DNA of 64,000 nt from Nocardioides cremeus (GTDB lineage: Bacteria; Actinomycetota; Actinomycetes; Propionibacteriales; Nocardioidaceae), in the NCBI RefSeq assembly GCF_030518195.1, contig NZ_JAULSC010000011.1, positions 1 to 64,000 on the forward strand, in the 5' to 3' direction. Under the pieces are notes generated by a model. It was not told the DNA's origin and made no database searches. It saw nothing but the letters and a program-made list of their open reading frames with translations. This document shows, in pieces, positions 43,701-51,265 of the stretch. The position numbers and the translations under genes are program-made. Numbering within the stretch: the first letter of the stretch is position 1; every line of letters starts with the position of its first letter.

Positions 43701-44434
43701 GGGACGTCCGTCTGGTCGCCGAACATCTGCGGCGAGGCGTTCGGCAGGTCGGCGTACCAGTCGTAGAACGACAGCATCGGGGCGCCGATGAGCTCCAGGA
43801 ACCGTGCACCCGACGCGTAGGACACCGGCGACATCGCGGGGATCGGAGAGAAGCCGGCGATCCGGTCGGGGCCCCACCGCTTGACGGTGTAGACGTGCGC
43901 GGCGGCCACGATCTCGGCCACCTCGTCCCACGAGGCGCGGACCAGCCCACCCTTGCCGCGCGCCTTCTTGTACGCGCGCGCCTTCTCCTCGTCCTGCACG
44001 ATCGAGCCCCACGCGACGACGGGGTCGCCGTACTGCTGCTTGGCCGCGCGGAACATGTCCAGCAGCACACCACGCACATAGGGATAGCGGACCCTGGTCG
44101 GACTGTAGGTGTACCAGCTGAACGCCGCACCGCGCGGACACCCGCGCGGCTCGTACTCGGGACGGTCGGGCCCGGCACTGGGGTAGTCGGTCTGCTGCGC
44201 CTCCCAGGTGATGATCCCGTCCTTGACGTAGACCTTCCACGAGCACGACCCGGTGCAGTTGACCCCGTGCGTCGACCGCACGACCTTGTCGTGGCTCCAC
44301 CGGTCGCGGTAGAAGGCGTCGCCTGTCCGCCCACCCTTCTTGTGCAGGGAGCGCTGGTCCTCGCTCACCTCGGCCTTCGTGAAGAACCGGCGACCACCGA
44401 TCAGGGCCGACGAGAGGGAGCTTTCGAGGGTCAT
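40736..44434 (-). CDS. narG: Respiratory nitrate reductase alpha subunit NarG
   Basis: This 1232-residue molybdenum catalytic subunit has the N-terminal FS0 motif HGVNCTGSCSWKVYVKDG (His ligand first, then three Cys). It has the NarG landmark RYPYVRGVLLDMFR, the Mo region WGSNVPLTRTPDAHWMTEARY and the C-terminal domain HNKWSIHSEYQDN. It reduces nitrate to nitrite at the inner side of the membrane. No twin-Arg signal is present, fitting the cytoplasmic Nar type. The ATG at 44434 gives the usual length; the frame is open to 44518. It is divergent from the narK genes. Confidence 0.95.
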   Translation of the reverse strand: MTLESSLSSALIGGRRFFTKAEVSEDQRSLHKKGGRTGDAFYRDRWSHDKVVRSTHGVNCTGSCSWKVYVKDGIITWEAQQTDYPSAGPDRPEYEPRGCPRGAAFSWYTYSPTRVRYPYVRGVLLDMFRAAKQQYGDPVVAWGSIVQDEEKARAYKKARGKGGLVRASWDEVAEIVAAAHVYTVKRWGPDRIAGFSPIPAMSPVSYASGARFLELIGAPMLSFYDWYADLPNASPQMFGDQTDVPESGDWWDAGYLMMWGSNVPLTRTPDAHWMTEARYRGQKVVAVAPDYAESVKFADEWVSPAPGTDGALAMAMGHVVLKEFFADSSTPFFDDYNKQFTDLPHLVCLQLDASGAYRPGKFLVEGDLGGTSENAMWKPAVIDAATGEVRIPHGSIGDRYGEEGAGRWNLELGDIDPALSMYRDHQGGTRESVEVELPRFDAADGKVVHERRGVPVARVGERLVTTVLDLLLAQYGVARPGLPGVWPRTSESDPHGYEDPAVQATPAWQEQHTGVPAAQVLRLAREWAQNAIDTEGRGMILLGAGVNHWFHSDQIYRAILLLTTITGTQGRNGGGWAHYVGQEKIRPIMGFQHMAFALDWHRPPRHMNQTAYWYVNTSQYRYDTFSADDLDSGTGVFAGKTVMDLLAQSVRLGWSPSYPTFDRSSLQLADDAAAAGMEAPEYVAQQLKEGGLRFAVEDPEHEDNHPRILSLWRSNLLGSSAKGNEYFLRHLLGTDSAATAVEASPEQRPQDVEWPEKAAEGRLDLLMTIDFRMTSSTIFSDVVLPAATWYEKHDLSTTDMHPFIHSFNPAIAPPWQTKSDWDTWKVIAKKFSELAAVHLGTRRDVVAKPLWHDTPEAMATEHGVVKDWKAGEIEPIPGKTMPVIAVAERDYAAIYEKMTSIGPLLESVGMLTKGVAYDVKREIDVLRSRNGVVRGGAGDGQPKVETDVQMADAMLHLAGVSNGHLATQGFRFLERRTGTELADLAAEHEGKQITFADTQVAPVPVITSPEWSGSESGGRRYSPFTINIERKKPFHTLTGRQQFYVDHDWFLGMGEMLPVYRPPLNMTALFGEAPIGEQNELGVSVRYLTPHNKWSIHSEYQDNLFMLSLSRGGQSVWISDRDAAKVGIKDNDWIEMVNRNGVVAARAIVSHRMPEGTVYMHHAQDRLIDVPLTERDRKRGGIHNSLTRILLKPNHIVGGYAQLAYFFNYIGPIGNNRDEVTMIRRRTTPVEY

Positions 44435-44535
44435 GCCTGGCCTCCGGGACGGCGACGTGGTGCGGGGTGCACGTGCTCTGGCTTCGGACCGTAGGCCACT
44501 TCCGTCACACCCGACCACCGTTGTGCGGACGAAGG

Positions 44536-44569
44536 GGCCGTTGGTCCCGGACCCTCGGGACCAACGGCC
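44536..44569. promoter_or_regulatory. 13-bp perfect inverted repeat in the narG-narK promoter region
   Basis: GGCCGTTGGTCCC (44536-44548) and GGGACCAACGGCC (44557-44569) are perfect reverse complements across 8 bases. It lies 102 bases from the narG start and 78 from the narK start, so it could be an operator for a nitrate/oxygen regulator or a hairpin in the narK leader RNA. Confidence 0.55.
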
Positions 44570-44646
44570 GGAGGATGCGGGATCCGGTTGCGGGGCCCGC
44601 CAGGTACGTCGAAGGTGCTGCTATCGGCACCAGAAGGGAATCGCGC

Positions 44647-46005
44647 GTGGACGAGAACTTGGCGGGTCGCAACCGGGTCCTGTGGCTGTCGACGACCGGC
44701 TTCACCCTGATGTTCGCCGTCTGGCTGATGTTCGGGATCCTGGGCAAGCCGATCCAGCAGGAGTTCGGCCTGAGCGAGGTCCAGCTGTCCTGGGTCGTGG
44801 CCGCGGCTGCCCTCAACGGCTCGCTCTGGCGGCTGCCGACCGGCATGGTGGCCGACCGCATCGGCGGTCGGAAGGTGATGACCTTCCTCCTGCTCGCCAC
44901 GGCAGTGCCCGCCTTCCTCGTCTCGCGCGTCGAGTCCTACGGCGCCCTGCTCGTGCTCGCCTTCCTGGTCGGCTTCGCCGGGAACGGGTTCTCGGCCGGC
45001 ATCGCCTGGAACTCCGCCTGGCAACCGCGCGAGCACCAGGGATTCGCCCTCGGCCTCTTCGGCGCCGGCAACGTCGGCGCGTCCATCACGAAGTTCATCG
45101 GCCCGCCGCTGGTCGCCGGCACCGCCGGCGCCACCTACTTCGGCTTCATCGACGGCGGGTGGCGCCTGGTCCCCGTCGTGTACGCCGTCCTGCTGGTGGT
45201 GATGGCGGCACTGCTCTGGTTCGGGACCCCGAGCCAGGACCGTTCCCCGGGTACCGGACAGCCGCTGCGCCACCAGGTGCGTCCGCTCAGGAGCATGCGG
45301 GTCTGGCGCTTCAGCCTGTACTACGTCGCGGTGTTCGGCGCGTACGTCGCGCTGGCCGCCTGGTTGCCGACCTACTACATGGACAACTTCGACGTCTCGC
45401 TGCAGACAGCGGCGCTGCTGACGGCGACCTACATCTTCCCCGCCAGCCTCCTGCGCCCCTACGGCGGGCACCTGGCCGACCGCTTCGGCGCCCGCCGCGT
45501 CATGTACTGGACGTTCGGGGCGATGCTCCTGGTGACCGGGACCCTGATGATGCCCAACGGCCACATCGTGATCGTCCAGCCCGACGGTTCCCAGAGCGAG
45601 CACCTCGCCTACAGCATCGGGCTCGTGCCGTTCGCCGTCCTCGTCTTCGCGCTCGGGTGCGCGATGGGTGTGGGCAAGGCTGCGGTCTTCAAGCACATCC
45701 CCGAGTACTTCCCCGACAACGTCGGCGCGGTCGGCGGGCTCGTCGGGTTGCTCGGTGGTCTCGGCGGGTTCTTCCTGCCACCGCTGTTCGCCTACACCAA
45801 GCTCTGGTCCGGCTTCCCCTCCAGCACCTTCTTCGTGCTCTTCGTCCTGACCCTGGTGTGCGCCCTGTGGATGCACTGGACCGTGGTCCACATGCTGCAC
45901 ACCCAGTCCCCCGATCTGGCAGGACGGCTCGAGACCCCGGCCGACGACCGACAGACCGGCCCCGGCGGGGCACCCGCCCGACTGCCTGAGGAGGCACGCA
46001 CGTGA
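44647..46005 (+). CDS. narK: Nitrate/nitrite transporter, NarK type (first)
   Basis: This 452-residue major-facilitator protein has 12 hydrophobic segments. Nitrate-porter signatures occur in TM5 and TM11: AGNGFSAGIAWNSAWQPREHQGFALGLFGAGNVG and GKAAVFKHIPEYFPDNVGAVGGLVG. These resemble NarK1, the proton-coupled importer. GTG at 44647 follows AGAAGGGA. The frame is open from 44467, but those residues are not membrane-like. The second transporter starts within its last four bases. Confidence 0.92.
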   Translation: MDENLAGRNRVLWLSTTGFTLMFAVWLMFGILGKPIQQEFGLSEVQLSWVVAAAALNGSLWRLPTGMVADRIGGRKVMTFLLLATAVPAFLVSRVESYGALLVLAFLVGFAGNGFSAGIAWNSAWQPREHQGFALGLFGAGNVGASITKFIGPPLVAGTAGATYFGFIDGGWRLVPVVYAVLLVVMAALLWFGTPSQDRSPGTGQPLRHQVRPLRSMRVWRFSLYYVAVFGAYVALAAWLPTYYMDNFDVSLQTAALLTATYIFPASLLRPYGGHLADRFGARRVMYWTFGAMLLVTGTLMMPNGHIVIVQPDGSQSEHLAYSIGLVPFAVLVFALGCAMGVGKAAVFKHIPEYFPDNVGAVGGLVGLLGGLGGFFLPPLFAYTKLWSGFPSSTFFVLFVLTLVCALWMHWTVVHMLHTQSPDLAGRLETPADDRQTGPGGAPARLPEEART

Positions 46006-47399
46006 AGCCGGAGGCGTCGACCCGCAGGGAGGGTGAGTGGCTGGAGTCCTGGGACCCCGAGAACGAGGAGACCTGGGACGAACGGCTCGCGTGGAAGACG
46101 CTCTGGCTCACCACCTTCGCGTTGTTCCTGGCCTTCGTGGCGTGGTTCCTCCCCAGCGCCCTCATCCCCAAGCTCAATCCCCTGGGCTACAGCTTCAGCA
46201 CCACCCAGCTCTACTGGATGGCGGCCATGCCCGGCCTCTCGGCCGGGCTCTTCCGGCTCCTGTGGATGATCCTGCCCCCCATCCTGGGCACCCGGAAGAT
46301 GGTGGCCCTGACCTCCCTGCTGCTGGTCTTCTCGACCCTCGGCTGGGGCGTCCGCGTCCAGGAGCCGACCGCGCCCTACTGGGAGCTGATGGTCCTGGCC
46401 TTCCTCGCCGGCATCGGCGGAGGCGCGTTCTCCGGCTTCATGCCGAGCACCTCCTACTTCTTCCCCAGACGCAAGCAGGGCACCGCGCTGGGACTCCAGG
46501 CCGGCATCGGCAACTTCGGCGTGTCCGCCGTCCAGCTGCTCACGCCCTACCTCATCGGTTTCTCGTGGCTGGCGTTCTTCGGGTCGGAGCAGACGATCTC
46601 GATGCCCGGCAAGGCGCCGCAGGACGTCTGGTACCAGAACGCCGCCTTCATCTGGATCCCGCTCATGGTCCTCGCCGCGATCCTCGCCTGGACGATGCTC
46701 AGGTCCGTGCCGATCAAGGCCAACATCCGCCAGCAGTTCGACATCTTCGGCAACCTCGACACCTGGTTGATGACCCTGCTCTACATCATGACCTTCGGCA
46801 CCTTCTCCGGCCTGGCCGCCCAGTTCGGCCTGCTGATGGCCGATCTCTACGGCATCAGCAACCCCGACATCGTCCGGGGCACAGGTGCCGCCGCGACCGT
46901 CCTCATCGAGGGCTACGAGGTCCCCGACGTGGTGAAGTTCGTGTTCCTCGGTCCCCTCGTCGGCGCCGGCGCGCGGGTGCTGTTCGCCCCCCTCACCGAC
47001 CGCACGGGTGGGGCCATCTGGACCCTGGTCTCCGGCATCGGCCTGATCGTCTCCATCGCCTTCACCATCCCTGCCCTGACCCCGGACACGACGTCGGCCG
47101 CGACCCTCGACGCCGGGTTCGACCAGTTCCTGTGGGGGATGCTCGCCATCTTCCTCTTCGCCGGCATCGGCAACGCCTCCACCTTCAAGCAGATGCCGAT
47201 GATCTTCGAGAAGCGACAGGCCGGTGGCGTCATCGGTTGGACCGCCGCGATCGCCGCCTTCGGGCCGTTCTTCTTCGGGATCGGGGTCACCACCCTCGGG
47301 CCGACCACGTTCTACTCGGTCGGGATCGCCTGGGCCGTGATGTGCGTGGCCATCACCTGGGCACGCTATGCGCGCAGGGGCGCACCGAAGCCGGGCTGA
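46002..47399 (+). CDS. narK: Nitrate/nitrite transporter, NarK type (second)
   Basis: This 465-residue major-facilitator protein has 12 segments and a longer acidic N-terminus (EWLESWDPENEETWDERLAWKTLW) typical of NarK2-type proteins. The motif GGGAFSGFMPSTSYFFPRRKQGTALGLQAGIGNFGVS corresponds to the nitrate signature, and ASTFKQMPMIFEKRQAGGVIGW to the second one. It is likely a nitrate/nitrite exchanger. The tandem arrangement with GTGA coupling recalls the fused NarK1-NarK2 of Paracoccus; here they are separate. Confidence 0.92.
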   Translation: MKPEASTRREGEWLESWDPENEETWDERLAWKTLWLTTFALFLAFVAWFLPSALIPKLNPLGYSFSTTQLYWMAAMPGLSAGLFRLLWMILPPILGTRKMVALTSLLLVFSTLGWGVRVQEPTAPYWELMVLAFLAGIGGGAFSGFMPSTSYFFPRRKQGTALGLQAGIGNFGVSAVQLLTPYLIGFSWLAFFGSEQTISMPGKAPQDVWYQNAAFIWIPLMVLAAILAWTMLRSVPIKANIRQQFDIFGNLDTWLMTLLYIMTFGTFSGLAAQFGLLMADLYGISNPDIVRGTGAAATVLIEGYEVPDVVKFVFLGPLVGAGARVLFAPLTDRTGGAIWTLVSGIGLIVSIAFTIPALTPDTTSAATLDAGFDQFLWGMLAIFLFAGIGNASTFKQMPMIFEKRQAGGVIGWTAAIAAFGPFFFGIGVTTLGPTTFYSVGIAWAVMCVAITWARYARRGAPKPG

Positions 47400-47468
47400 C
47401 AGCGAGCCCGACGACCGCCACCAGGCACAGCCACGCCTCGCGTTCGTCCTGGCAACGACCGCTCCGTA

Positions 47469-47486
47469 TAGTTGAATTAACAACTA
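47469..47486. promoter_or_regulatory. Palindromic operator candidate upstream of the VOC gene
   Basis: TAGTTG-AATTAA-CAACTA is a perfect 6-bp inverted repeat with AT-rich centre in an otherwise GC-rich region, ending four bases before the GGAGG (47489-47494 region) of the VOC gene. It looks like a MarR/HxlR-type site, but no such regulator gene is adjacent. Confidence 0.5.
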
Positions 47487-47502
47487 GTGGAGGAATGTCG
47501 CC

Positions 47503-48045
47503 GTGCCTGTCAGTGCCGTCCGTCTCAACCACGCCGTGCTGTTCGTGGCCGACCTCGAGCGCAGCCTCGACTTCTACCGGGCGGCGTTCGCCATGGAGGT
47601 CGTGGCGCGCGAGCCTCGCGCCGACGCCGCCTTCCTGCGGCTGCCACGCTCGGGCAACCACCACGACCTCGGCCTGTTCGGGGTCGGCGCCCAGCCGCCC
47701 CGGCCACGAGGTGCGATCGGGCTCTACCACCTGGCCTGGCAGGTCGACACGATCGAGGACCTCGAGGCGGCGCGCACCACCCTGGCCGAGCTGGGCGCCC
47801 TGACGGGCGAGTCGAGCCACGGCGCGACCAAGAGCGTGTACGCCGCCGACCCCGACGGCAACGAGTTCGAGGTGATGTGGATGCTGCCGAAGGCGCAGTG
47901 GGGCGCCTACGAGGACGCCGCGCCCGTCGAGCGCCTCGACCTGCCCGGCGAGGTACGCCGCTGGGGCGGCGTCCGCACTGCCGGCGAGCTGGTGCCGCGC
48001 GACGCCCAGCCGCCGTCGGTCGGACCCGCCCCGCCCTCCGGGTGA
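47503..48045 (+). CDS. VOC-family (glyoxalase/dioxygenase-fold) protein
   Basis: This 180-residue protein has the paired beta-alpha-beta-beta-beta modules of the vicinal-oxygen-chelate fold. The first begins VRLNHAVLFVADLERSLDFYRAAFAMEVV with H9. The second has YHLAWQVDTIEDLEAARTTLAELG and ends YAADPDGNEFEVMWMLPK with the metal-binding Glu. It resembles ring-cleavage or glyoxalase-type members; the substrate is unknown. GTG at 47503 follows GGAGGAATG. Its own promoter carries a palindrome. Confidence 0.85.
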   Translation: MPVSAVRLNHAVLFVADLERSLDFYRAAFAMEVVAREPRADAAFLRLPRSGNHHDLGLFGVGAQPPRPRGAIGLYHLAWQVDTIEDLEAARTTLAELGALTGESSHGATKSVYAADPDGNEFEVMWMLPKAQWGAYEDAAPVERLDLPGEVRRWGGVRTAGELVPRDAQPPSVGPAPPSG

Positions 48046-48142
48046 GGGCAGCGCCCACAGATGTGGCCTATACACGAAGCGACGGCGTCGCACGGCGCCG
48101 CCCGACCGGGCCCGACGGGCCCCGACGTGCAAGGGAGACGAC

Positions 48143-48382
48143 ATGAGCCAGTCCGAGACCGAGGGTCCCGCAGACGGCGGTGCCGAGGGCACCCCGGGCG
48201 TCCAGGACGGCGGCGCCGACGGTGGGGCCGAGGGTCCCGCTGACGGTGGCGCCGAGGGCACCCCGGGCGTCCAGGACGGCGGCGCCGACGGTGGTGCCGA
48301 GGGCCCCGCCGACGGTGGTGCCGAGGGCACCCCGGGCGTCCAGGACGGCGGCGCCGACGGTGGAGCAGACAGCTCCGCCTGA
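48143..48382 (+). CDS. Acidic tandem-repeat peptide, putative modified-peptide precursor
   Basis: The product has 79 residues: MSQSET, three identical 23-residue repeats (each starts EGPADGGAEGTPGVQ and ends in an acidic Gly/Ala stretch), then DSSA. It has no Lys, Arg, Cys or aromatic residue and about 17 acidic residues. The DNA repeats (48161-48229, 48230-48298, 48299-48367) differ at six codons, and every difference I can see is synonymous. That argues for selection on this reading frame. GGGAGA precedes the ATG. Its stop overlaps the start of the JmjC-type oxygenase, so the two are made together. A substrate of that oxygenase is the natural guess; no function is known. Confidence 0.7.
   Translation: MSQSETEGPADGGAEGTPGVQDGGADGGAEGPADGGAEGTPGVQDGGADGGAEGPADGGAEGTPGVQDGGADGGADSSA
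48161..48367 (+). repeat. Three 69-bp in-frame tandem repeats
   Basis: Units are 48161-48229, 48230-48298 and 48299-48367. They are identical at protein level and differ only at third codon positions by direct reading. No spacer separates them, so this is not a CRISPR array. Confidence 0.95.
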
Positions 48383-49674
48383 TGCCGCACCAGCCAGAGG
48401 ACGGCAGGCCCGGGGACTCCGGGCCTGCCGTTCGCCCCGACACCACTCGGCCCGCCCCGAGCCGCCCAGCCCCGAGCCGTCCAGCACTGACCCGCCTGGT
48501 CGGGGACGTCACCGACTTCGCGCAGACCTCCTGGGGCAGGGCCCCGGTCCTGCGCACCGGTGCCGACGCGGGCGCCTTCGCCGACCTGCTCACTGAGCCC
48601 GCGGTCGACGAGCTGGTGGCGCGGCGTGGGCTGCGCACGCCGTTCGTGCGGGTGGCCAAGGCCGGCTCGACGCTCCCCCACAGCGCCTTCACCGCGCCGG
48701 GCGGTCTCGGCGCCGGCATCGCCGACCAGGTCAGCGACGACAAGCTGAGCGCGCTCTTCGCGGCCGGCTCCACCATCGTGCTGCAGGGGCTGCACCGGGT
48801 GTGGCCGCCCGTCCTCGACTTCTGCCAGCAGCTCGCCGCCGACCTGGGCCACCCGGTGCAGGCCAACGCCTACGTCACCCCGCCCCAGAACCAGGGCTTC
48901 GACGACCACTACGACGTGCACGACGTCTTCGTGCTGCAGGTCGCCGGGCGCAAGAAGTGGTCGATCCACGCGCCCGTGCACGAGGCGCCGCTGCGCGACC
49001 AGCCATGGACCGACCGCCGCGACGAGGTCCGGCGCGCCGCCGAGCAGGAACCGGTCATCGAGACGGTGCTCGAGCCCGGCGACGCGCTCTACCTGCCCCG
49101 CGGCTACCTGCACTCCGCGACCGCCCTGGGCGGCGTGACCGTGCACCTCACGCTCGGCGTGCACAGCTGGACCCGGTACGCCGTCGCCGAGGAGCTGGTC
49201 GCGCTGGCCCTCGAGCGGCTCGCCGACGACGAGGAGGCCCGCGGCTCCCTTCCGCTGGGCACCTCCCTGGCCGGTGACGACCTCGACCTCGACCTGGTCG
49301 GCAAGCGGCTGCGCGAGGTGCTCGGGTCGGTCGACGCCGACGACGTGGCGCAGCGCCTGCAAGCGAAGCGGCGCGGCGCGCAGCGCGCCGCTCCCCTGGG
49401 TCCGCTCGCCCAGCACGTGCTGGCCGCCGCGCTGACCGACGCGACCACCCTGCGGCTGCGCGAGCACCTCGACGCCACGCTCACCGACACACCGCTCACC
49501 GACACCGTGCTCACCGACACCGTGCTCACCACCCGCGCCGGCAGCGTGCCGGTCGGCCAGGTCCCCGCGCCCGCGCTGCGCCGGCTGCTCGACGGGGACG
49601 TCGTCACGGTCGCCGACCTGGGGCGCGAGCCCGCCCGCGAGCTGGTCGAGGCGGGACTGGTCGTCGCCGGATGA
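48382..49674 (+). CDS. JmjC/cupin-4 2-oxoglutarate-dependent oxygenase, ribosomal-oxygenase-like
   Basis: This 430-residue protein has a double-stranded beta-helix core. The iron triad is H176-x-D178 in FDDHYDVHDVFVLQVAGRKKW and H244 in LYLPRGYLHSA. This is the cupin-4/RoxA(YcfD)-like pattern, enzymes that hydroxylate protein side chains using Fe(II), oxygen and 2-oxoglutarate. The N-terminal 40 residues are a disordered Pro-rich tail (RPAPSRPAPSRPAL). The C-terminal helical part contains short LTDT repeats at about 368-385. The start overlaps the stop of the repeat peptide, and its stop overlaps the next gene. The peptide is its likely substrate (inference). Confidence 0.82.
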   Translation: MPHQPEDGRPGDSGPAVRPDTTRPAPSRPAPSRPALTRLVGDVTDFAQTSWGRAPVLRTGADAGAFADLLTEPAVDELVARRGLRTPFVRVAKAGSTLPHSAFTAPGGLGAGIADQVSDDKLSALFAAGSTIVLQGLHRVWPPVLDFCQQLAADLGHPVQANAYVTPPQNQGFDDHYDVHDVFVLQVAGRKKWSIHAPVHEAPLRDQPWTDRRDEVRRAAEQEPVIETVLEPGDALYLPRGYLHSATALGGVTVHLTLGVHSWTRYAVAEELVALALERLADDEEARGSLPLGTSLAGDDLDLDLVGKRLREVLGSVDADDVAQRLQAKRRGAQRAAPLGPLAQHVLAAALTDATTLRLREHLDATLTDTPLTDTVLTDTVLTTRAGSVPVGQVPAPALRRLLDGDVVTVADLGREPARELVEAGLVVAG

Positions 49675-50558
49675 GCCTCCGGTGCTCGGACGAGGCCGAG
49701 CTGCGCGACGACCCGATGCTCGGCACCGCTCCCCCACAACGTGACTGGCTGCTGGTCGAGCACCCGGGCCCGTGGCCGGTGACCGCGCCGTTCGGCGCCG
49801 ACCTGTCCACCGCGCTGCTGCGCGAGCTCGGCCACCCCGAGCTGCGGACCCTGTTCATCCGACGCCACGGCCGCGACGGCGCGGCCGACCGGTTGACCGG
49901 GCCGCGGCGCTGGTACCGGAGCCACGGCGGCCGGTTGCGCACCGGCCTGTGGCAGCGGCCCGACGAGCTGCTGGCCAGCCTCGTCCCCGACGCCGGCGAG
50001 GAGCACACGGGCCCGCTGCTCCTCGTCTGCGCTCACGGCGTCCATGACCTGTGCTGCGCAGTCAAGGGACGCCCCGTCGCCCGGGCCCTGGCGCAGCGTT
50101 GGCCCGAGGCGACGTACGAGTGCAGCCACGTCGGTGGCGACCGGTTCGCGCCCAACCTGCTGGTGCTGCCCGACCTGACCTGCTACGCCGGGATGTCACC
50201 GAGCGGGGCCGTCGCCACGGTCGAGTCCCACCTGGCCGGCCGCGTGGAGGCGACCCGGCTGCGCGGCGTCGCGGGGCTGCACCCCGCCGAGCAGGTCGCG
50301 CTCGGCGCCGTGCTCGAGCGCTGGGGCCCCGCGCCGGTCACCGCCGCCGCCCCGCGACTGGTCGAGCAGACCGGCACCTTCGACTCCGGCCGGTGGACGG
50401 TCGACGTCGTCGGCGTCGCTCCCCTGCCCGCACGCGTGCGCGTCGCGATCGAGAGCAGCCGGCGCGCCGAGGCCCGCCTGACCTGTCGGGCGACCGGACC
50501 CACCCGCGCCCTGCAGTGGGACGTCGTGTCCGCCGAGCCGGGCCCGCCCACGACGTGA
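49671..50558 (+). CDS. Sucrase/ferredoxin-like protein
   Basis: This 295-residue protein matches the sucrase/ferredoxin-like family: an N-terminal CSDEAEL region with DWLLVEHPGPWP, then a thioredoxin-fold [2Fe-2S]-like domain with VCAHGVHDLCCAVKGRP and CSHVGGDRFAPNLLVLPDLTCYAG, which bears the cluster Cys. A C-terminal domain of about 90 residues follows. It may act as an electron carrier for the oxygenase encoded upstream, with which it overlaps by four bases. That role is inference. It ends the three-gene operon; DedA on the other strand is convergent. Confidence 0.8.
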   Translation: MSLRCSDEAELRDDPMLGTAPPQRDWLLVEHPGPWPVTAPFGADLSTALLRELGHPELRTLFIRRHGRDGAADRLTGPRRWYRSHGGRLRTGLWQRPDELLASLVPDAGEEHTGPLLLVCAHGVHDLCCAVKGRPVARALAQRWPEATYECSHVGGDRFAPNLLVLPDLTCYAGMSPSGAVATVESHLAGRVEATRLRGVAGLHPAEQVALGAVLERWGPAPVTAAAPRLVEQTGTFDSGRWTVDVVGVAPLPARVRVAIESSRRAEARLTCRATGPTRALQWDVVSAEPGPPTT

Positions 50559-50574
50559 CCGGCACCGGCGGCCG

Positions 50575-51177
50575 TCAGCCCCTGCGTCGACGGCGTACGA
50601 CGACGACCACGGCCACCACCAGCACGACGACCCCGAGCAGCACCCAGCTACCGATCCCGATGGCCTCGTCGATCGCCTTGAGCGAGGCACCCGCCGTGGC
50701 ACCGATCGCGACGTGGGCCAGCGACCAGGCCAGGGCCCCCGTGAGGGAGGCCGCGACGAAGCGCGGGTAGCCCAGGTGCGCGGCGCCGGCCGCGACCGGC
50801 GTCAGCACCCGCACCGCGGGCAGGAACCGGGACGTGACGACGGAGCGGGCACCGTAGCGGCGCAGCAGCTCCTGGCTGCGCTCCCACTTCTCCTCGCCCA
50901 GCCGGCGACCCAGGCGCGTCTCGGGCACCCGCGAGCCGTAGCGCCGCCCGACCAGGTACCCGAAGGAGTCCCCGGCCGCTGCCGAGAGCCACACGACGCT
51001 CGTCATGGCCGCGAAGGAACCGGGGCCGTCCACCGTCGTCGCCATCACCAGGACGCCGGTCTCCCCCGGCACGAAGAAGCCCAGGCCGATGCCGGTCTCG
51101 CTGAAGGCCATGACTCCGGCCACGAGCAGGACGAGCGGTGTGGGCAGGTCGGCCAGCTGCTCGAGGAGGTCGGTCAT
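50575..51177 (-). CDS. DedA-family membrane protein
   Basis: This 200-residue protein has hydrophobic segments around LVLLVAGVMAFSETGIGLGFFVPGETGVLV and the family motif GDSFGYLVGRRYG, plus SRFLPAVRVLTPVAAGAAHLGYPRF with the conserved Arg residues. DedA proteins are lipid scramblases/transporters that support membrane homeostasis. It ends in a basic tail (VRRRRRG). Confidence 0.88.
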   Translation of the reverse strand: MTDLLEQLADLPTPLVLLVAGVMAFSETGIGLGFFVPGETGVLVMATTVDGPGSFAAMTSVVWLSAAAGDSFGYLVGRRYGSRVPETRLGRRLGEEKWERSQELLRRYGARSVVTSRFLPAVRVLTPVAAGAAHLGYPRFVAASLTGALAWSLAHVAIGATAGASLKAIDEAIGIGSWVLLGVVVLVVAVVVVVRRRRRG

Positions 51178-51265
51178 GACCGGCGCTCGTCGCCTCCTTC
51201 TCCGCGGTCCGTCGTGGCAGGTCGCATCGTGCCCAGCGTCCCCCGAGTGTAGTGGCCCTGCGCCC

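Noticed and set aside
45792-47483. A 563-codon minus-strand frame opposite the second narK gene
   Set aside because: It is low-complexity Glu/Gly/Arg-rich with no motif. The transporter on the plus strand is unambiguous.
48161-48367. A CRISPR-like repeat array
   Set aside because: The units are contiguous, in-frame and coding, without spacers.
47353-49737. A 794-codon open frame on the minus strand with a repeated SAPPSAPPSWTPGVP-like segment
   Set aside because: It lies across the VOC, repeat-peptide and oxygenase genes, all with recognisable domains or selection on the plus strand. It is a high-GC shadow frame.
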